Program-made: the position numbers and the translations under genes
NCBI RefSeq assembly: GCF_021556615.1
Contig: NZ_JAKGGD010000012.1
Location: 1-32,758, forward strand
Origin: Paracoccus salsus
GTDB lineage: Bacteria > Pseudomonadota > Alphaproteobacteria > Rhodobacterales > Rhodobacteraceae
Direction of reading: 5' to 3'
DNA: 32,758 nt
The notes under the pieces: model-generated
What the model saw: the letters and a program-made list of their open reading frames with translations, nothing else
Told to the model about the DNA's origin: nothing
The model's database searches: none
Shown here: piece after piece, positions 1 to 8,785 of the stretch
How the letters are laid out: every line of letters begins with the position of its first letter
Numbering within the stretch: position 1 is the stretch's first letter

Positions 1-1
1 T

Positions 2-25
2 TCGGCCGCCAAGACGGCCGCCTGA
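2..25 (+). CDS. C-terminal tail of an unknown gene (partial)
   Basis: The first bases read SAAKTAA followed by TGA in one frame. An alanine/lysine-rich end fits the tail of a protein that starts upstream of the window, and a strong hairpin follows 31 bases after the stop. Only seven residues are visible, so no function can be given and the frame itself is a guess. The other plus frame also stays open until about base 54. Confidence 0.3.
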   Translation, partial: SAAKTAA

Positions 26-56
26 GACCACAGGCCCGACCCGCGACGACATGACG

Positions 57-88
57 AAGGGCGGCCCCCGGAAAGGGGCCGCCCTTCC
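57..88. terminator. Strong hairpin, probable terminator
   Basis: A perfect 12-base-pair stem, AAGGGCGGCCCC paired with GGGGCCGCCCTT, closes the six-base loop CGGAAA. The AA/TT ends give a short A- or T-flank in either direction, so it could work on both strands. It lies just after the probable end of the first partial gene. Confidence 0.6.
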
Positions 89-90
89 TG

Positions 91-121
91 CATGCGGGCC
101 TGCATGCGGGCCTGAATGCGG
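91..121. repeat. Short tandem repeat, 12-bp unit
   Basis: The unit CATGCGGGCCTG occurs twice head to tail (91-102 and 103-114), followed by a partial third copy, AATGCGG (115-121). It directly follows the hairpin at 57-88. No function is evident. Confidence 0.5.
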
Positions 122-493
122 CTAGCGGCTGACCTGCCCCAGGACTCTTACTCGACCTGTGCCAACGGCGGGGTAAAAGCCGGGCAGAGGGTGGCGCAAG
201 ACGGGGCCAGCGACACGACGCCAAGGCGCATGCGTAAACGTGGCCGTCGATCCAGGCCTCCGCTGTCGCTGCGGGACAGACCCTGACATGACAGCCATCT
301 CCATGCGCCAGGTCCATGGCGAGAGGACATGCGCCTTCCGCGCTGCCGCAACAATCCTTCACGATCGTGCGGCCGCTCGCACACCCGCCTCGCCTGGTGT
401 CGCCGCTTGCGATGGACCTTCCGTTCGCTTTCCAGCCGATCCGATCACCGCGCTGCCCGTCATTCATGCGGGCGGCGCGATGATCGGCTCGGC
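122..493. other. Gap without a supported gene
   Basis: About 370 bases lie between the hairpin/repeat and the end of hpd. Open frames exist on both strands (plus 240-497, minus 122-304 and 148-384), but none has a convincing ribosome-binding site or a recognisable product. They are arginine-rich and look like chance frames in GC-rich DNA. The region may be eroded coding sequence. Confidence 0.5.
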
Positions 494-1606
494 CTAGTCG
501 GCCGGACCGGCGGTCAGCACACCGCGGCGAATCTGGTCTTCCTCGATCGATTCGAACAGGGCGCGGAAATTGCCCTCGCCGAAGCCGTCATCACCCTTGC
601 GCTGGATGAACTCGAAGAAGATCGGCCCGATGACCGTCTTCGAGAAGATCTGCAACAGGATCCGGGTTTCGCCGCCGCCGACGACACCCTCGCCATCGAT
701 CAGGATGCCGTGCTTCTTCATCTTGTCCAGCGGCTCCTCATGGCCGGTGACGCGACGACGCGACATCTCGTAATAGGTTTCGGGAGGGCCGGGCATGAAC
801 TCCATTCCGGCATCGGCGATCATGTCGGTGCCAGCATAGATGTCGTTCGAGGCGATGGCGATGTGCTGGATGCCCTCGCCGTTGTATTCCCGCAGATATT
901 CCTCGATCTGGCTGTGATCGTCGGTGCTTTCATTGATCGGGATGCGGATCTTGCCATCGGGCGAGGTCAGCGCGCGGCTGACCAGACCGGTCTGCTTGCC
1001 CCTGATGTCGAAGAACTTGATCTCGCGGAAGTTGAATGTGTCGTGGTAGAACTTGTACCAGGTATCCATGTTGCCACGGATGACATTGTGGGTCAGGTGG
1101 TCGAGATAGAAGAAGCCGAAGCCCTCGGGGCGCGGATCGACCTTGTCCAGCCAGTCGTAGTCGGCCGTGTAGGCGCTGCCGGAATCGCCATAGCGGTCGA
1201 TGAAATACAGCAGCGAACCGCCGATCCCGAACACCGCCGGGGCTTCGATCGACTTGCCGTCGCCGGTGTATTCGGTCGCGCCCAGATCGACCGCGCGCTT
1301 GAGCGCGGCCTGGGAATCGACGACACGCCACGCCATGGCGGGCGCGCAGGGGCCGTGTTCGTGGACAAAGCCTGCGGCATGGCTGCCGGTGTCAGCGTTC
1401 AGCAGGTAGTTGACGTCTCCCTGCCGGTACAGCGTGATGTCCTTGGTCTTGTGCCGGGCAACCGGCACAAAGCCCATCTGGCGGAAGATCCGGTCAAGGA
1501 GTTCGGGTTGCGGATGGGCGAATTCGACGAACTCGAATCCGTCGGTGCCGGCCGGGTTTGCGGCACTGATCGTGGGTTTCGGGGCATTGTGCGGGAAAGG
1601 ACCCAT
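494..1606 (-). CDS. hpd: 4-hydroxyphenylpyruvate dioxygenase
   Basis: This cytosolic Fe(II) enzyme turns 4-hydroxyphenylpyruvate into homogentisate in tyrosine and phenylalanine breakdown. The 370-residue protein has the family's usual length. The C-terminal catalytic domain carries the three expected iron ligands: the second His of HLTHNV (about residue 173), His in GIQHIA (about 248) and Glu in FFEF (about 332). The glycine-rich GVVGGGETRILLQ stretch is also typical. The frame is open further upstream, but the ATG at 1606 has AGGAGG five bases before it and starts the family-like sequence MGPFPHN. The gene is divergent from an Lrp-type regulator, a common local arrangement for amino-acid catabolic genes. 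The other homogentisate-pathway genes are not in the window. Confidence 0.97.
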   Translation of the reverse strand: MGPFPHNAPKPTISAANPAGTDGFEFVEFAHPQPELLDRIFRQMGFVPVARHKTKDITLYRQGDVNYLLNADTGSHAAGFVHEHGPCAPAMAWRVVDSQAALKRAVDLGATEYTGDGKSIEAPAVFGIGGSLLYFIDRYGDSGSAYTADYDWLDKVDPRPEGFGFFYLDHLTHNVIRGNMDTWYKFYHDTFNFREIKFFDIRGKQTGLVSRALTSPDGKIRIPINESTDDHSQIEEYLREYNGEGIQHIAIASNDIYAGTDMIADAGMEFMPGPPETYYEMSRRRVTGHEEPLDKMKKHGILIDGEGVVGGGETRILLQIFSKTVIGPIFFEFIQRKGDDGFGEGNFRALFESIEEDQIRRGVLTAGPAD

Positions 1607-1632
1607 GCGTTCCTCCTGTCGAGTGCGTTCCT

Positions 1633-1720
1633 GTTGCGAAGCTGACAGGATGACGGAATTGCCATGCAAGTTGGTTGCGAAGCGGACGGTTTATCTGGCA
1701 TTATTGCATGGAAAATGCAT
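1633..1720. promoter_or_regulatory. Divergent hpd/lrp control region with Lrp-like dyads
   Basis: Two ordered repeat sets sit between hpd and the regulator. TGCATGGAAAATGCA (1705-1719) is a 5-5-5 dyad of the 15-bp size known for Lrp sites. CCATGCAA (1662-1669) is an exact inverted copy of TTGCATGG (1704-1711), centres 42 bp apart, about four DNA turns. GTTGCGAAGC is also directly repeated at 1633-1642 and 1674-1683, 41 bp apart. Binding by the adjacent Lrp-type protein is inferred. Confidence 0.5.
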
Positions 1721-1743
1721 GATGTCATGAAAAGGCGCGTGAA

Positions 1744-2205
1744 ATGATCCTGGATCGCTTTGATGCTGCGATTCTTGCCGCATTGCAGCGAGACGGGGCC
1801 ATGACCAATGCCGCGTTGGCCGAGGTGGTGAACCTGTCGGCCTCGCAATGCTCGCGCCGGCGCGCGGCGCTGGAACAGGCGGGCGTCATCGAGGGATACT
1901 CGGCCCGCCTCAACGCGGCCAGGCTGGGATACGGGCTGCGGGCGATCATCCGCGTCAACCTGTCTGGCCATGGCCAGGGCAAGCAGAATGACTTCGCCCT
2001 CTTCGTCGCCAGCCATCCGCAGATCCGGTCGGCCTATTCGGTCTCGGGGGATGCCGATTACGTTCTGGACGTCCGGGCCCGCGATCTGGACGCTTTTGCC
2101 GAATTCATGCACGGTCAGTTGCTGCCCCATCCGCAGGTCGCGCAGGTCCGGTCCGAGATCGTGCTGAAGACATTGAAGGACGAGCGCGGCGTTGCCATTC
2201 CCTGA
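1744..2205 (+). CDS. Lrp/AsnC-family transcriptional regulator
   Basis: A 153-residue protein, the standard size for this family. The N-terminal helix-turn-helix (about residues 4-50) contains DAAILAALQRDGAMTNAALA and LSASQCSRRRAALEQAGVI. The C-terminal half is a RAM/Lrp ligand-sensing domain with the typical VSGDADYVLDVRARDL segment. Such proteins bind DNA as oligomers and sense amino acids or related metabolites. Being divergent from hpd, with dyads between, it probably controls tyrosine breakdown and itself. The start is the ATG at 1744, preceded by a weak AAAAGG. The effector is not predictable from sequence alone. Confidence 0.93.
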   Translation: MILDRFDAAILAALQRDGAMTNAALAEVVNLSASQCSRRRAALEQAGVIEGYSARLNAARLGYGLRAIIRVNLSGHGQGKQNDFALFVASHPQIRSAYSVSGDADYVLDVRARDLDAFAEFMHGQLLPHPQVAQVRSEIVLKTLKDERGVAIP

Positions 2206-2309
2206 GGCGAGGACCTGATGCGTCGCCGGGTCGCCCGTCCCGCGGATGAATCGGTCCCGCGGACATGATTCAGACGTCTGATTGGACCGCGCGCGCCGCT
2301 GGACGCAGA

Positions 2310-2347
2310 CCGGTCCGGGCCGCCCCCGGAATGGCGGCCCGGATCGG
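2310..2347. terminator. Bidirectional hairpin between convergent genes
   Basis: CCGGTCCGGGCCGCC (2310-2324) pairs with GGCGGCCCGGATCGG (2333-2347) over 15 positions with one G-T wobble and an eight-base loop. It lies one base outside the stop of the minus-strand ABC ATPase and downstream of the plus-strand regulator. There is no T-tract, so efficient intrinsic termination is uncertain. Confidence 0.55.
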
Positions 2348-2348
2348 T

Positions 2349-3455
<1,107 letters not shown>

Positions 3456-3458
3456 GGC

Positions 3459-4313
3459 TTATCCCTTGACGCTGCCGGCGGTCAGCCCGCGGATGAAGTA
3501 TTTCCCGGCGACGACATAGACCAGCAGCGTGGGCAGCGCGGCGATGATCGCTGCGGCCATGTCCACGTTGTAGGCTTTGACGCCGGTGGTGGAGTTGACG
3601 ATGTTGTTCAGCGCCACGGTCACGGGCTGGCTGCCCGGGCCGCTGAAGCTGACCCCGAACAGGAAGTCATTCCAGATCTGCGTGAACTGCCAGATGACAG
3701 AGACGGTGATGATCGGCAGCGAGATCGGCAGGAAGATCGACCAGAAGATGCGAAAGAAGCCCGCGCCGTCGACCTTGGCGGCCCGCACCAGTTCTTGCGG
3801 GATGGTGACATAGTAGTTGCGGAAGAACAGCGTGGTGAAGCCGATCCCGTAGATCACATGGACGAAGATCAGTCCCGGAATGGTGCCGGCCAGGCCCAGC
3901 AGCCCCAGCATCCGGGCCATCGGCATCAGCACCACCTGGAAGGGGATGAAGCAGCCGAACAGGATCGCCGCGAAGAACAGGTTCGCGCCCGGAAAGCGCC
4001 ACTGCGCGAAGACATAGCCGTTCAGCGCGCCCACGACGGTCGAGATCAGCACTGCCGGCACCGCCATCAGCACCGAGTTCCAGAAGAACGGCCGCAGCCC
4101 CTCGCACTGGGTGCCGGCGCAGGCCGAGGACCAGGCTTCCAGCCAGGGCTGGAAGGTGATCGCGCGGGGCAGGGCCAGCAGACCGCCGGTGCGGATTTCC
4201 TCGAGGCTTTTCAGCGAGGTGGTCAGCATCACGAACAGCGGCAGCAGATAGAACAGGGCGAACACGGTCAGGATCGCGTAAAGACCCCAGCGCAGCATGG
4301 TGTTACTGGTCAC
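3459..4313 (-). CDS. Sugar ABC transporter permease (MalG type)
   Basis: An inner-membrane permease of 284 residues with about six hydrophobic segments, the first at YAILTVFALFYLLPLFVML. The cytoplasmic EAA loop that docks to the ATPase is visible as ELVRAAKVDGAGFFRIFWSI. The best start is GTG at 4313, with GAGG seven bases upstream. This overlaps the end of the MalF-like gene by 11 bases and suggests translational coupling. The alternative in-frame ATG at 4298 has no visible ribosome-binding site. It pairs with the MalF-like subunit to form the pore. Confidence 0.94.
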   Translation of the reverse strand: MTSNTMLRWGLYAILTVFALFYLLPLFVMLTTSLKSLEEIRTGGLLALPRAITFQPWLEAWSSACAGTQCEGLRPFFWNSVLMAVPAVLISTVVGALNGYVFAQWRFPGANLFFAAILFGCFIPFQVVLMPMARMLGLLGLAGTIPGLIFVHVIYGIGFTTLFFRNYYVTIPQELVRAAKVDGAGFFRIFWSIFLPISLPIITVSVIWQFTQIWNDFLFGVSFSGPGSQPVTVALNNIVNSTTGVKAYNVDMAAAIIAALPTLLVYVVAGKYFIRGLTAGSVKG

Positions 4314-5175
4314 GGCGGGGCCTCAATTCACTGTAGAGATACGGGACGACGATGGCGAAGATGACCATCATCATGATCATGGCGCTGGCCGCAGCCTGAC
4401 CCAGATCCCCGCGCGAGAACGCCATCGCGTACATGTAGGTCGCGGGCAGGTCGGTCGCGTAGCCGGGACCGCCATTGGTCAGCGCGATCACCAGGTCGAA
4501 CGCCTTGATGGCCAGATGCGCCAGAACGATGAAGGCCGACAGGAAGATCGGGGCCATGGTCGGGATGATGATCGCCGAATAGATGCGGTGGGTCGGGATG
4601 CCGTCAACCTGGGCGGCGCGGATGATCTCGGTGTCCACCGACCGCAGCCCGGCCAGAAACAGCGCCATCACAAAGCCCGAAGCCTGCCAGACGGCGGCCA
4701 GGACGATGGTGTAGATCGCCATTTCCGGGCGGATCAGCCAGTCGAAGGTAAAACTTTCGAACCCCCAGCTGCGCACCATGTCCTGAATTCCAAGACCGGG
4801 ATTGAGGATCCATTTCCATGCCGTCCCGGTCACGATCAGCGACAGAGCCATCGGATACAGATAGATCGTCCGCAGCACGCCCTCGGCGCGGATCTTCTGG
4901 TCCAGAAAGATCGCCAGCATCAGCCCGACCAGCATCGAGATGATGATGAACAGCGCCCCGAAGATATAGAGGTTGTTCATCGCCACGTCCCAGCGTGGCG
5001 AGGCGAACAGCCGCGTGTACTGGCCGAGTCCGTCGATGTCGTATCGCGGCATCAGCCTGGACTTCGTCAGGCTGATCCAGGCCGTCCAGACGATGAAGCC
5101 ATAGACAAACACCAGGATCGCGACGAAAGACGGCGCAAGGACCAGCTTGGGTACGTTGCGTTCTAACCATTCCAT
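4303..5175 (-). CDS. Sugar ABC transporter permease (MalF type)
   Basis: The second pore subunit, 290 residues from the ATG at 5175 (MEWLERN), with a G-rich stretch about ten bases upstream. An upstream in-frame start (5214) is possible but adds an unlikely N-terminus. Hydrophobic helices are clear, beginning with LAPSFVAILVFVYGFIVWTA. The EAA loop reads EIIRAAQVDGIPTHRIYSAI. It follows the binding-protein gene by about 60 bases and overlaps the MalG-like gene. Known relatives act in binding-protein-dependent sugar uptake. Confidence 0.94.
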   Translation of the reverse strand: MEWLERNVPKLVLAPSFVAILVFVYGFIVWTAWISLTKSRLMPRYDIDGLGQYTRLFASPRWDVAMNNLYIFGALFIIISMLVGLMLAIFLDQKIRAEGVLRTIYLYPMALSLIVTGTAWKWILNPGLGIQDMVRSWGFESFTFDWLIRPEMAIYTIVLAAVWQASGFVMALFLAGLRSVDTEIIRAAQVDGIPTHRIYSAIIIPTMAPIFLSAFIVLAHLAIKAFDLVIALTNGGPGYATDLPATYMYAMAFSRGDLGQAAASAMIMMMVIFAIVVPYLYSELRPRRDQ

Positions 5176-5236
5176 GTCCGGAAATCCCCCCAGGAAAGTC
5201 CCGCGCCCCGACATCCGGGGCGCGGGCAGATCGTGA

Positions 5237-6478
5237 TCACATCGCGTTCGCGACCGCGTCCGACAATTGCTGCACGGCGTCTTCCGACGACATGTCGCTG
5301 TTGAAGAAGTTGGTCACCGCGTCGGTGATCGCGCCGGCCGGCGCACCGCGCAGCGCCATGCCGTGGGCATAGGACGGCAGCAGCGACCCGTCGCCCGCGT
5401 CTTCGTTCATGTCGGCGTTCGACTGCTTGGCGCAGTCGTCGAAATCATCCAGCGCCACATCGGTGCGCGCCGGGATCGAGCCCTTGTTCAGGTTGAAGGT
5501 CTTCTGGAACTCGGGACCCATGATCAGCTTGGCCAGAAGCGCCTGCCCCTGCTGCTTGTCCTCACCCTCGACATTGAAGAATGCGAAGCTGTCGACATTG
5601 TACAGGAATCCGTCGCCCGGCGTGGGCCAGCAGACGAAATCGACGCCGGGTTCCTTGCCGGCGGCCAGGAATTCGCCCTTGGCCCAGTCGCCCATGATCT
5701 GGAAGGCCGCCTCGCCGTTCATGACCATGGAAGTCGCCAGGTTCCAGTCCCGGCCCGAGAAATTGTCGTCCACATAGCCGCGCAGGACGCGCAACTCGTC
5801 GAAGACCTGCTTCATGGTGTCCGAGTTCAGTGCCTCGGTGTCCAGATCGACCAGTGCCTTCTGAAAGAATTCCGGGCCGCCCAGACCCAGTACGACGGCC
5901 TCGAACACCGTGGCGTCCTGCCAGCTCTGGCCACCATGGGCCAGCGGCGTGATGCCTGCGGCTTGCAGCTTTTCGGCCGCCGCGTTGAATTCTTCCCAGG
6001 TGGTGGGCTGGGTGATGCCGTGCTCGTCCAGGATCTGCTTGTTTCCCCAGATCCAGTTGACACGGTGGACATTGACCGGCGCGGCGCACCACTGGCCCTC
6101 GCATTTCATGTGCGCGGCCAACTGCTCCGGCAGCACGTCGGCCCAGCCATTTTCTTCGGCGACGGGGCCGATGTCGGCAAGACCGGTTTCCTCGAACCAT
6201 TCCTGGATCGCGGGCCCCTTCAGCTGCACGGCGGTCGGGGCGTTGCCGGACAGCACGCGGGCGCGCAGGGCGGTCATCGCGGCATCGCCGCCGCCGCCTG
6301 CGACCGGCATGTCGGTCCAGGTGCCGCCCTCGGCCTTGAACTGGTCCTGAAGCACCGCGACGGATTTCGCCTCGCCACCCGATGTCCACCAGTGCAGGAC
6401 CTCGGCGGTGGGCTGGGCCATCGCCGGGCCAGCCAGCATCACGGCGGTCGAAGCCGCCAGAACGGATTTCATATACAT
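5237..6478 (-). CDS. Glucose/mannose-type ABC sugar-binding protein
   Basis: A periplasmic solute-binding protein of about 413 residues. A Sec signal peptide (SVLAASTAVMLAGPAMA) ends near AMAQPTAEVL. Mature motifs, EVLHWWTSGGEAKSV, then VAGGGGDAAMTALRARV, VNVHRVNWIWGNK and IMGDWAKGEF, match from memory the GtsA group of glucose/mannose-binding proteins. The start is ATG 6478 (MYMKSV) or 6472 (MKSV). GGGAGG lies 4 or 10 bases upstream respectively, so the choice is uncertain. It is the first gene of a four-gene importer operon and is divergent from a two-component system that may control it. A different hexose, pentose or sugar acid cannot be ruled out. Confidence 0.92.
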   Translation of the reverse strand: MYMKSVLAASTAVMLAGPAMAQPTAEVLHWWTSGGEAKSVAVLQDQFKAEGGTWTDMPVAGGGGDAAMTALRARVLSGNAPTAVQLKGPAIQEWFEETGLADIGPVAEENGWADVLPEQLAAHMKCEGQWCAAPVNVHRVNWIWGNKQILDEHGITQPTTWEEFNAAAEKLQAAGITPLAHGGQSWQDATVFEAVVLGLGGPEFFQKALVDLDTEALNSDTMKQVFDELRVLRGYVDDNFSGRDWNLATSMVMNGEAAFQIMGDWAKGEFLAAGKEPGVDFVCWPTPGDGFLYNVDSFAFFNVEGEDKQQGQALLAKLIMGPEFQKTFNLNKGSIPARTDVALDDFDDCAKQSNADMNEDAGDGSLLPSYAHGMALRGAPAGAITDAVTNFFNSDMSSEDAVQQLSDAVANAM

Positions 6479-6600
6479 GGATCCTCCCAGATCATTGTCG
6501 CGCAGGGTCATCTGCCCCGCGTCGTCCGGTATCATGCCAAACCGACAGCCATGACCACAATGCAGATCAGCCATGCCGACTGCAGATTTCCTGCGCCCAC

Positions 6601-6615
6601 GTTACAAACTGTTAC
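6601..6615. promoter_or_regulatory. Direct-repeat site GTTAC-N5-GTTAC, probable response-regulator box
   Basis: GTTACAAACTGTTAC consists of two GTTAC half-sites exactly 10 bp apart, one helical turn. OmpR-family regulators commonly bind such direct repeats. It lies in the divergent region between the sugar-binding-protein gene and the response-regulator gene, 57 bases before the latter's start, where it could serve either promoter. Confidence 0.45.
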
Positions 6616-6671
6616 GAAGCCACCGCCTCATCTGCTAACTGATGCCAATTCGAGGGCGAGGAGACCGTGCG

Positions 6672-7376
6672 ATGAGCCTGCACAGGCTGCTGATCGTCGA
6701 GGATGACGCCGAGATGGCGGCGATGCTGGCTGCCTATCTGCAAAAGCAGGGCTTCCACGTAAGCTGCGCGGCGGATCGCGCCGGCGCACTGGCGGCGCTG
6801 AAGGCCGCGCGGGTGGACCTGATCCTGCTGGACGTGTCCCTGGGCGAGGATGACGGCGTGCGGATCTGCGCCGAGATCCGCGAGGCGCAAGACGTGCCGA
6901 TCATCATGGTTTCGGCGCTGTCGGCAGACCATCAGCGCATGGCGGGCTATGAGGTTGGCGCCGATGACTACATCGCCAAGCCCTTCAATCCCGACTTGCT
7001 GCTGGCCCGGATCCGCGCCGTTCTGCGCCGCGCGCACCGCGCCGCCAGCCTGTCCCACCGCCGTCGCAACGCGGTCTGCCGCTTTGCGGGCTGGTGCTAT
7101 GACGCGCGGCGCGACGAGGTGACGGCACCGGGCGGCTGGCAGGTTGCGCTGTCCTCGCGCGAGACGGCCATTCTGCGCGTCTTCCTGGCCAACCCGCTGA
7201 TCCCGCTGACCCGGGACGAGATCGCCGAGGCGCTGGACGATGACGAGGCCGCCGAGGGCAGGGCCATCGACATGCTGGTGAACCGGCTGCGCCAGAAAAC
7301 CGATCCCGGCCTGATCCGCACCGAACGCGGAGTCGGCTATCTGTTCTCGGCCGAGGTCGTTCGCGAGGATGACTAG
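6672..7376 (+). CDS. OmpR-family two-component response regulator
   Basis: The receiver domain (about residues 4-118) holds the acidic pocket EDD (10-12), phospho-acceptor Asp54 in LILLDVSLG, Ser81 and Lys103 in IAKPFN. The C-terminal winged-helix DNA-binding domain (about 135-230) ends with the typical VNRLRQKTDPGLIRTERGVG. Start ATG 6672 has GAGGAG eight bases upstream. An upstream in-frame ATG at 6642 would add ten poorly conserved residues. The gene overlaps the histidine kinase by eight bases, so the two are a cognate pair. Divergence from the sugar ABC operon suggests that operon as a target. Confidence 0.95.
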   Translation: MSLHRLLIVEDDAEMAAMLAAYLQKQGFHVSCAADRAGALAALKAARVDLILLDVSLGEDDGVRICAEIREAQDVPIIMVSALSADHQRMAGYEVGADDYIAKPFNPDLLLARIRAVLRRAHRAASLSHRRRNAVCRFAGWCYDARRDEVTAPGGWQVALSSRETAILRVFLANPLIPLTRDEIAEALDDDEAAEGRAIDMLVNRLRQKTDPGLIRTERGVGYLFSAEVVREDD

Positions 7377-8772
7377 GCGCTTCGGCCTGCGCTGGCTTGC
7401 CAGCCTGTGGATCCTGCTGGCAGTGGTCACCGGCGGCGCGGCGGTGTGGGTGTGGATGTCGTCGGATGCCGCCTGGCGCGCCTATCTGGCGCGGGCCTAT
7501 GTGACGGGTCTGGCGCTGCATGACAGCCTGGCCAATGGCGGGCCACTTCCCGACGATCTCAGCATGACGCGGTTGCCCGAACCGCCGCACCTGCCGAATG
7601 GCTGGCGCGAAACCCGGATCACCCTGACCGGCGGCCGGCCCGATCTGCTGCAGGGGCCCCGCCTGTCGATCCGGATCCAGTCGCCCGACATCCAGTATCC
7701 GGCCGCCGAGGTGGTCAGCGTGGGCGGCGCCTCGCAAGCCGCCGGGCTGGCGTCGGTGACGCGCACGATGGCGCGGTTTTGCAGCGATCCACGGTTGTAT
7801 GTGCAACTGGACGAGACCGCGTGGACGCGAATCGACGGCGCGGCGGTCTGGGGCTGCGCCTCGGCGCCGCGCGACATGCGGCTGCTGGCAGGGGCCATCC
7901 TGGCCGCGGGTCTGGCGCTGCTGCTGGGATGGGTGGCCGAGGTGTCGGGGGCGTTCACGGCCTTCGCGACCGCGCTGCGCGATCACCGCGCCCGCATGGC
8001 CGCACTGCCGGAGGGCGGGGTAGAGGAATTGCGGCAGACCGCCGAGGCGGTCAATGCCTATGTCGCGCAGGACCGCGCCGCACTGGAAAACCGCGCCCTG
8101 GTGCTGTCGGGCGTCAGTCATGATCTGGGCACGCCGGCGACCCGGCTGCGGCTGCGCTGCGCCCTGATCGAGGATGAGCCGCTACGGGCCAAACTGGAAC
8201 GCGATATCGACGAGATGACCACGATGATCGAGGGCGTGCTGACCTATACCCGCGCCGAGATCGGCGCCGAACCCTTTCGCCAGCTTTCGCTGGTGTCACT
8301 GGCCGAGGCGGTGGTCGCCGACTATCAGGATGTCGGCCTGCCGGTGCATATGGCCCCCGCTGCGCCGCGCGAAGCCGGTGCCGGCACGCTGTTTGCCCGC
8401 CTCAGTTCGCGACCGACCGCCGAGAGCCACGCCATCCTGATGCGCGGCCAGCCGACCGCGCTGCGTCGCGCCCTGTCGAACCTGATCGACAACGCCCTCA
8501 AATACGGCCGCGAGGCCGAGGTGATGGTGGATGGCGACGCCGATGACGCCTGGCTCAGCGTGACGGATCGCGGTTCGGTGCTGAACGAGGATGATCTGGT
8601 TCGCCTGACAGGGGCCTTTCAGCGCGGACAGAACACGGCGGGGGCCTCCGGTGTCGGGCTGGGTCTGGCGATCGTGTCCACGGTCGCCGCTCAGCACGGC
8701 GGAAGGCTGGAGTTCCGACGAGAGGCGAAGGGGCTTGCGGCGCATCTGGTCCTGTGCCGGTTCTGGTCCTGA
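7369..8772 (+). CDS. Sensor histidine kinase (EnvZ-like)
   Basis: A 467-residue membrane kinase. One membrane helix lies at about 9-30 and another at about 172-190. Between them is a periplasmic sensor of about 140 residues that contains cysteines. A HAMP-like linker follows, then the H-box SGVSHDLGTPATRLRLR with His251, and N-box NLIDNALKYG (371-380). The G1 box is unusual: DRGSV at 400-404 keeps the ADP-binding Asp but lacks the usual second Gly of DxGxG. G2 is intact as GVGLGLAIV (428-436). It should phosphorylate the adjacent OmpR-type regulator. The ligand is unknown; a sugar or its oxidation product is a context guess. Confidence 0.94.
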   Translation: MTRRFGLRWLASLWILLAVVTGGAAVWVWMSSDAAWRAYLARAYVTGLALHDSLANGGPLPDDLSMTRLPEPPHLPNGWRETRITLTGGRPDLLQGPRLSIRIQSPDIQYPAAEVVSVGGASQAAGLASVTRTMARFCSDPRLYVQLDETAWTRIDGAAVWGCASAPRDMRLLAGAILAAGLALLLGWVAEVSGAFTAFATALRDHRARMAALPEGGVEELRQTAEAVNAYVAQDRAALENRALVLSGVSHDLGTPATRLRLRCALIEDEPLRAKLERDIDEMTTMIEGVLTYTRAEIGAEPFRQLSLVSLAEAVVADYQDVGLPVHMAPAAPREAGAGTLFARLSSRPTAESHAILMRGQPTALRRALSNLIDNALKYGREAEVMVDGDADDAWLSVTDRGSVLNEDDLVRLTGAFQRGQNTAGASGVGLGLAIVSTVAAQHGGRLEFRREAKGLAAHLVLCRFWS

Positions 8773-8785
8773 CCGGCCCGCCGGT

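Noticed and set aside
329..1645. 438-codon plus-strand frame
   Set aside because: It is antisense to hpd, which has all metal ligands and a good ribosome-binding site.
5267..6706. 479-codon plus-strand frame
   Set aside because: It is antisense to the sugar-binding protein with its clear signal peptide.
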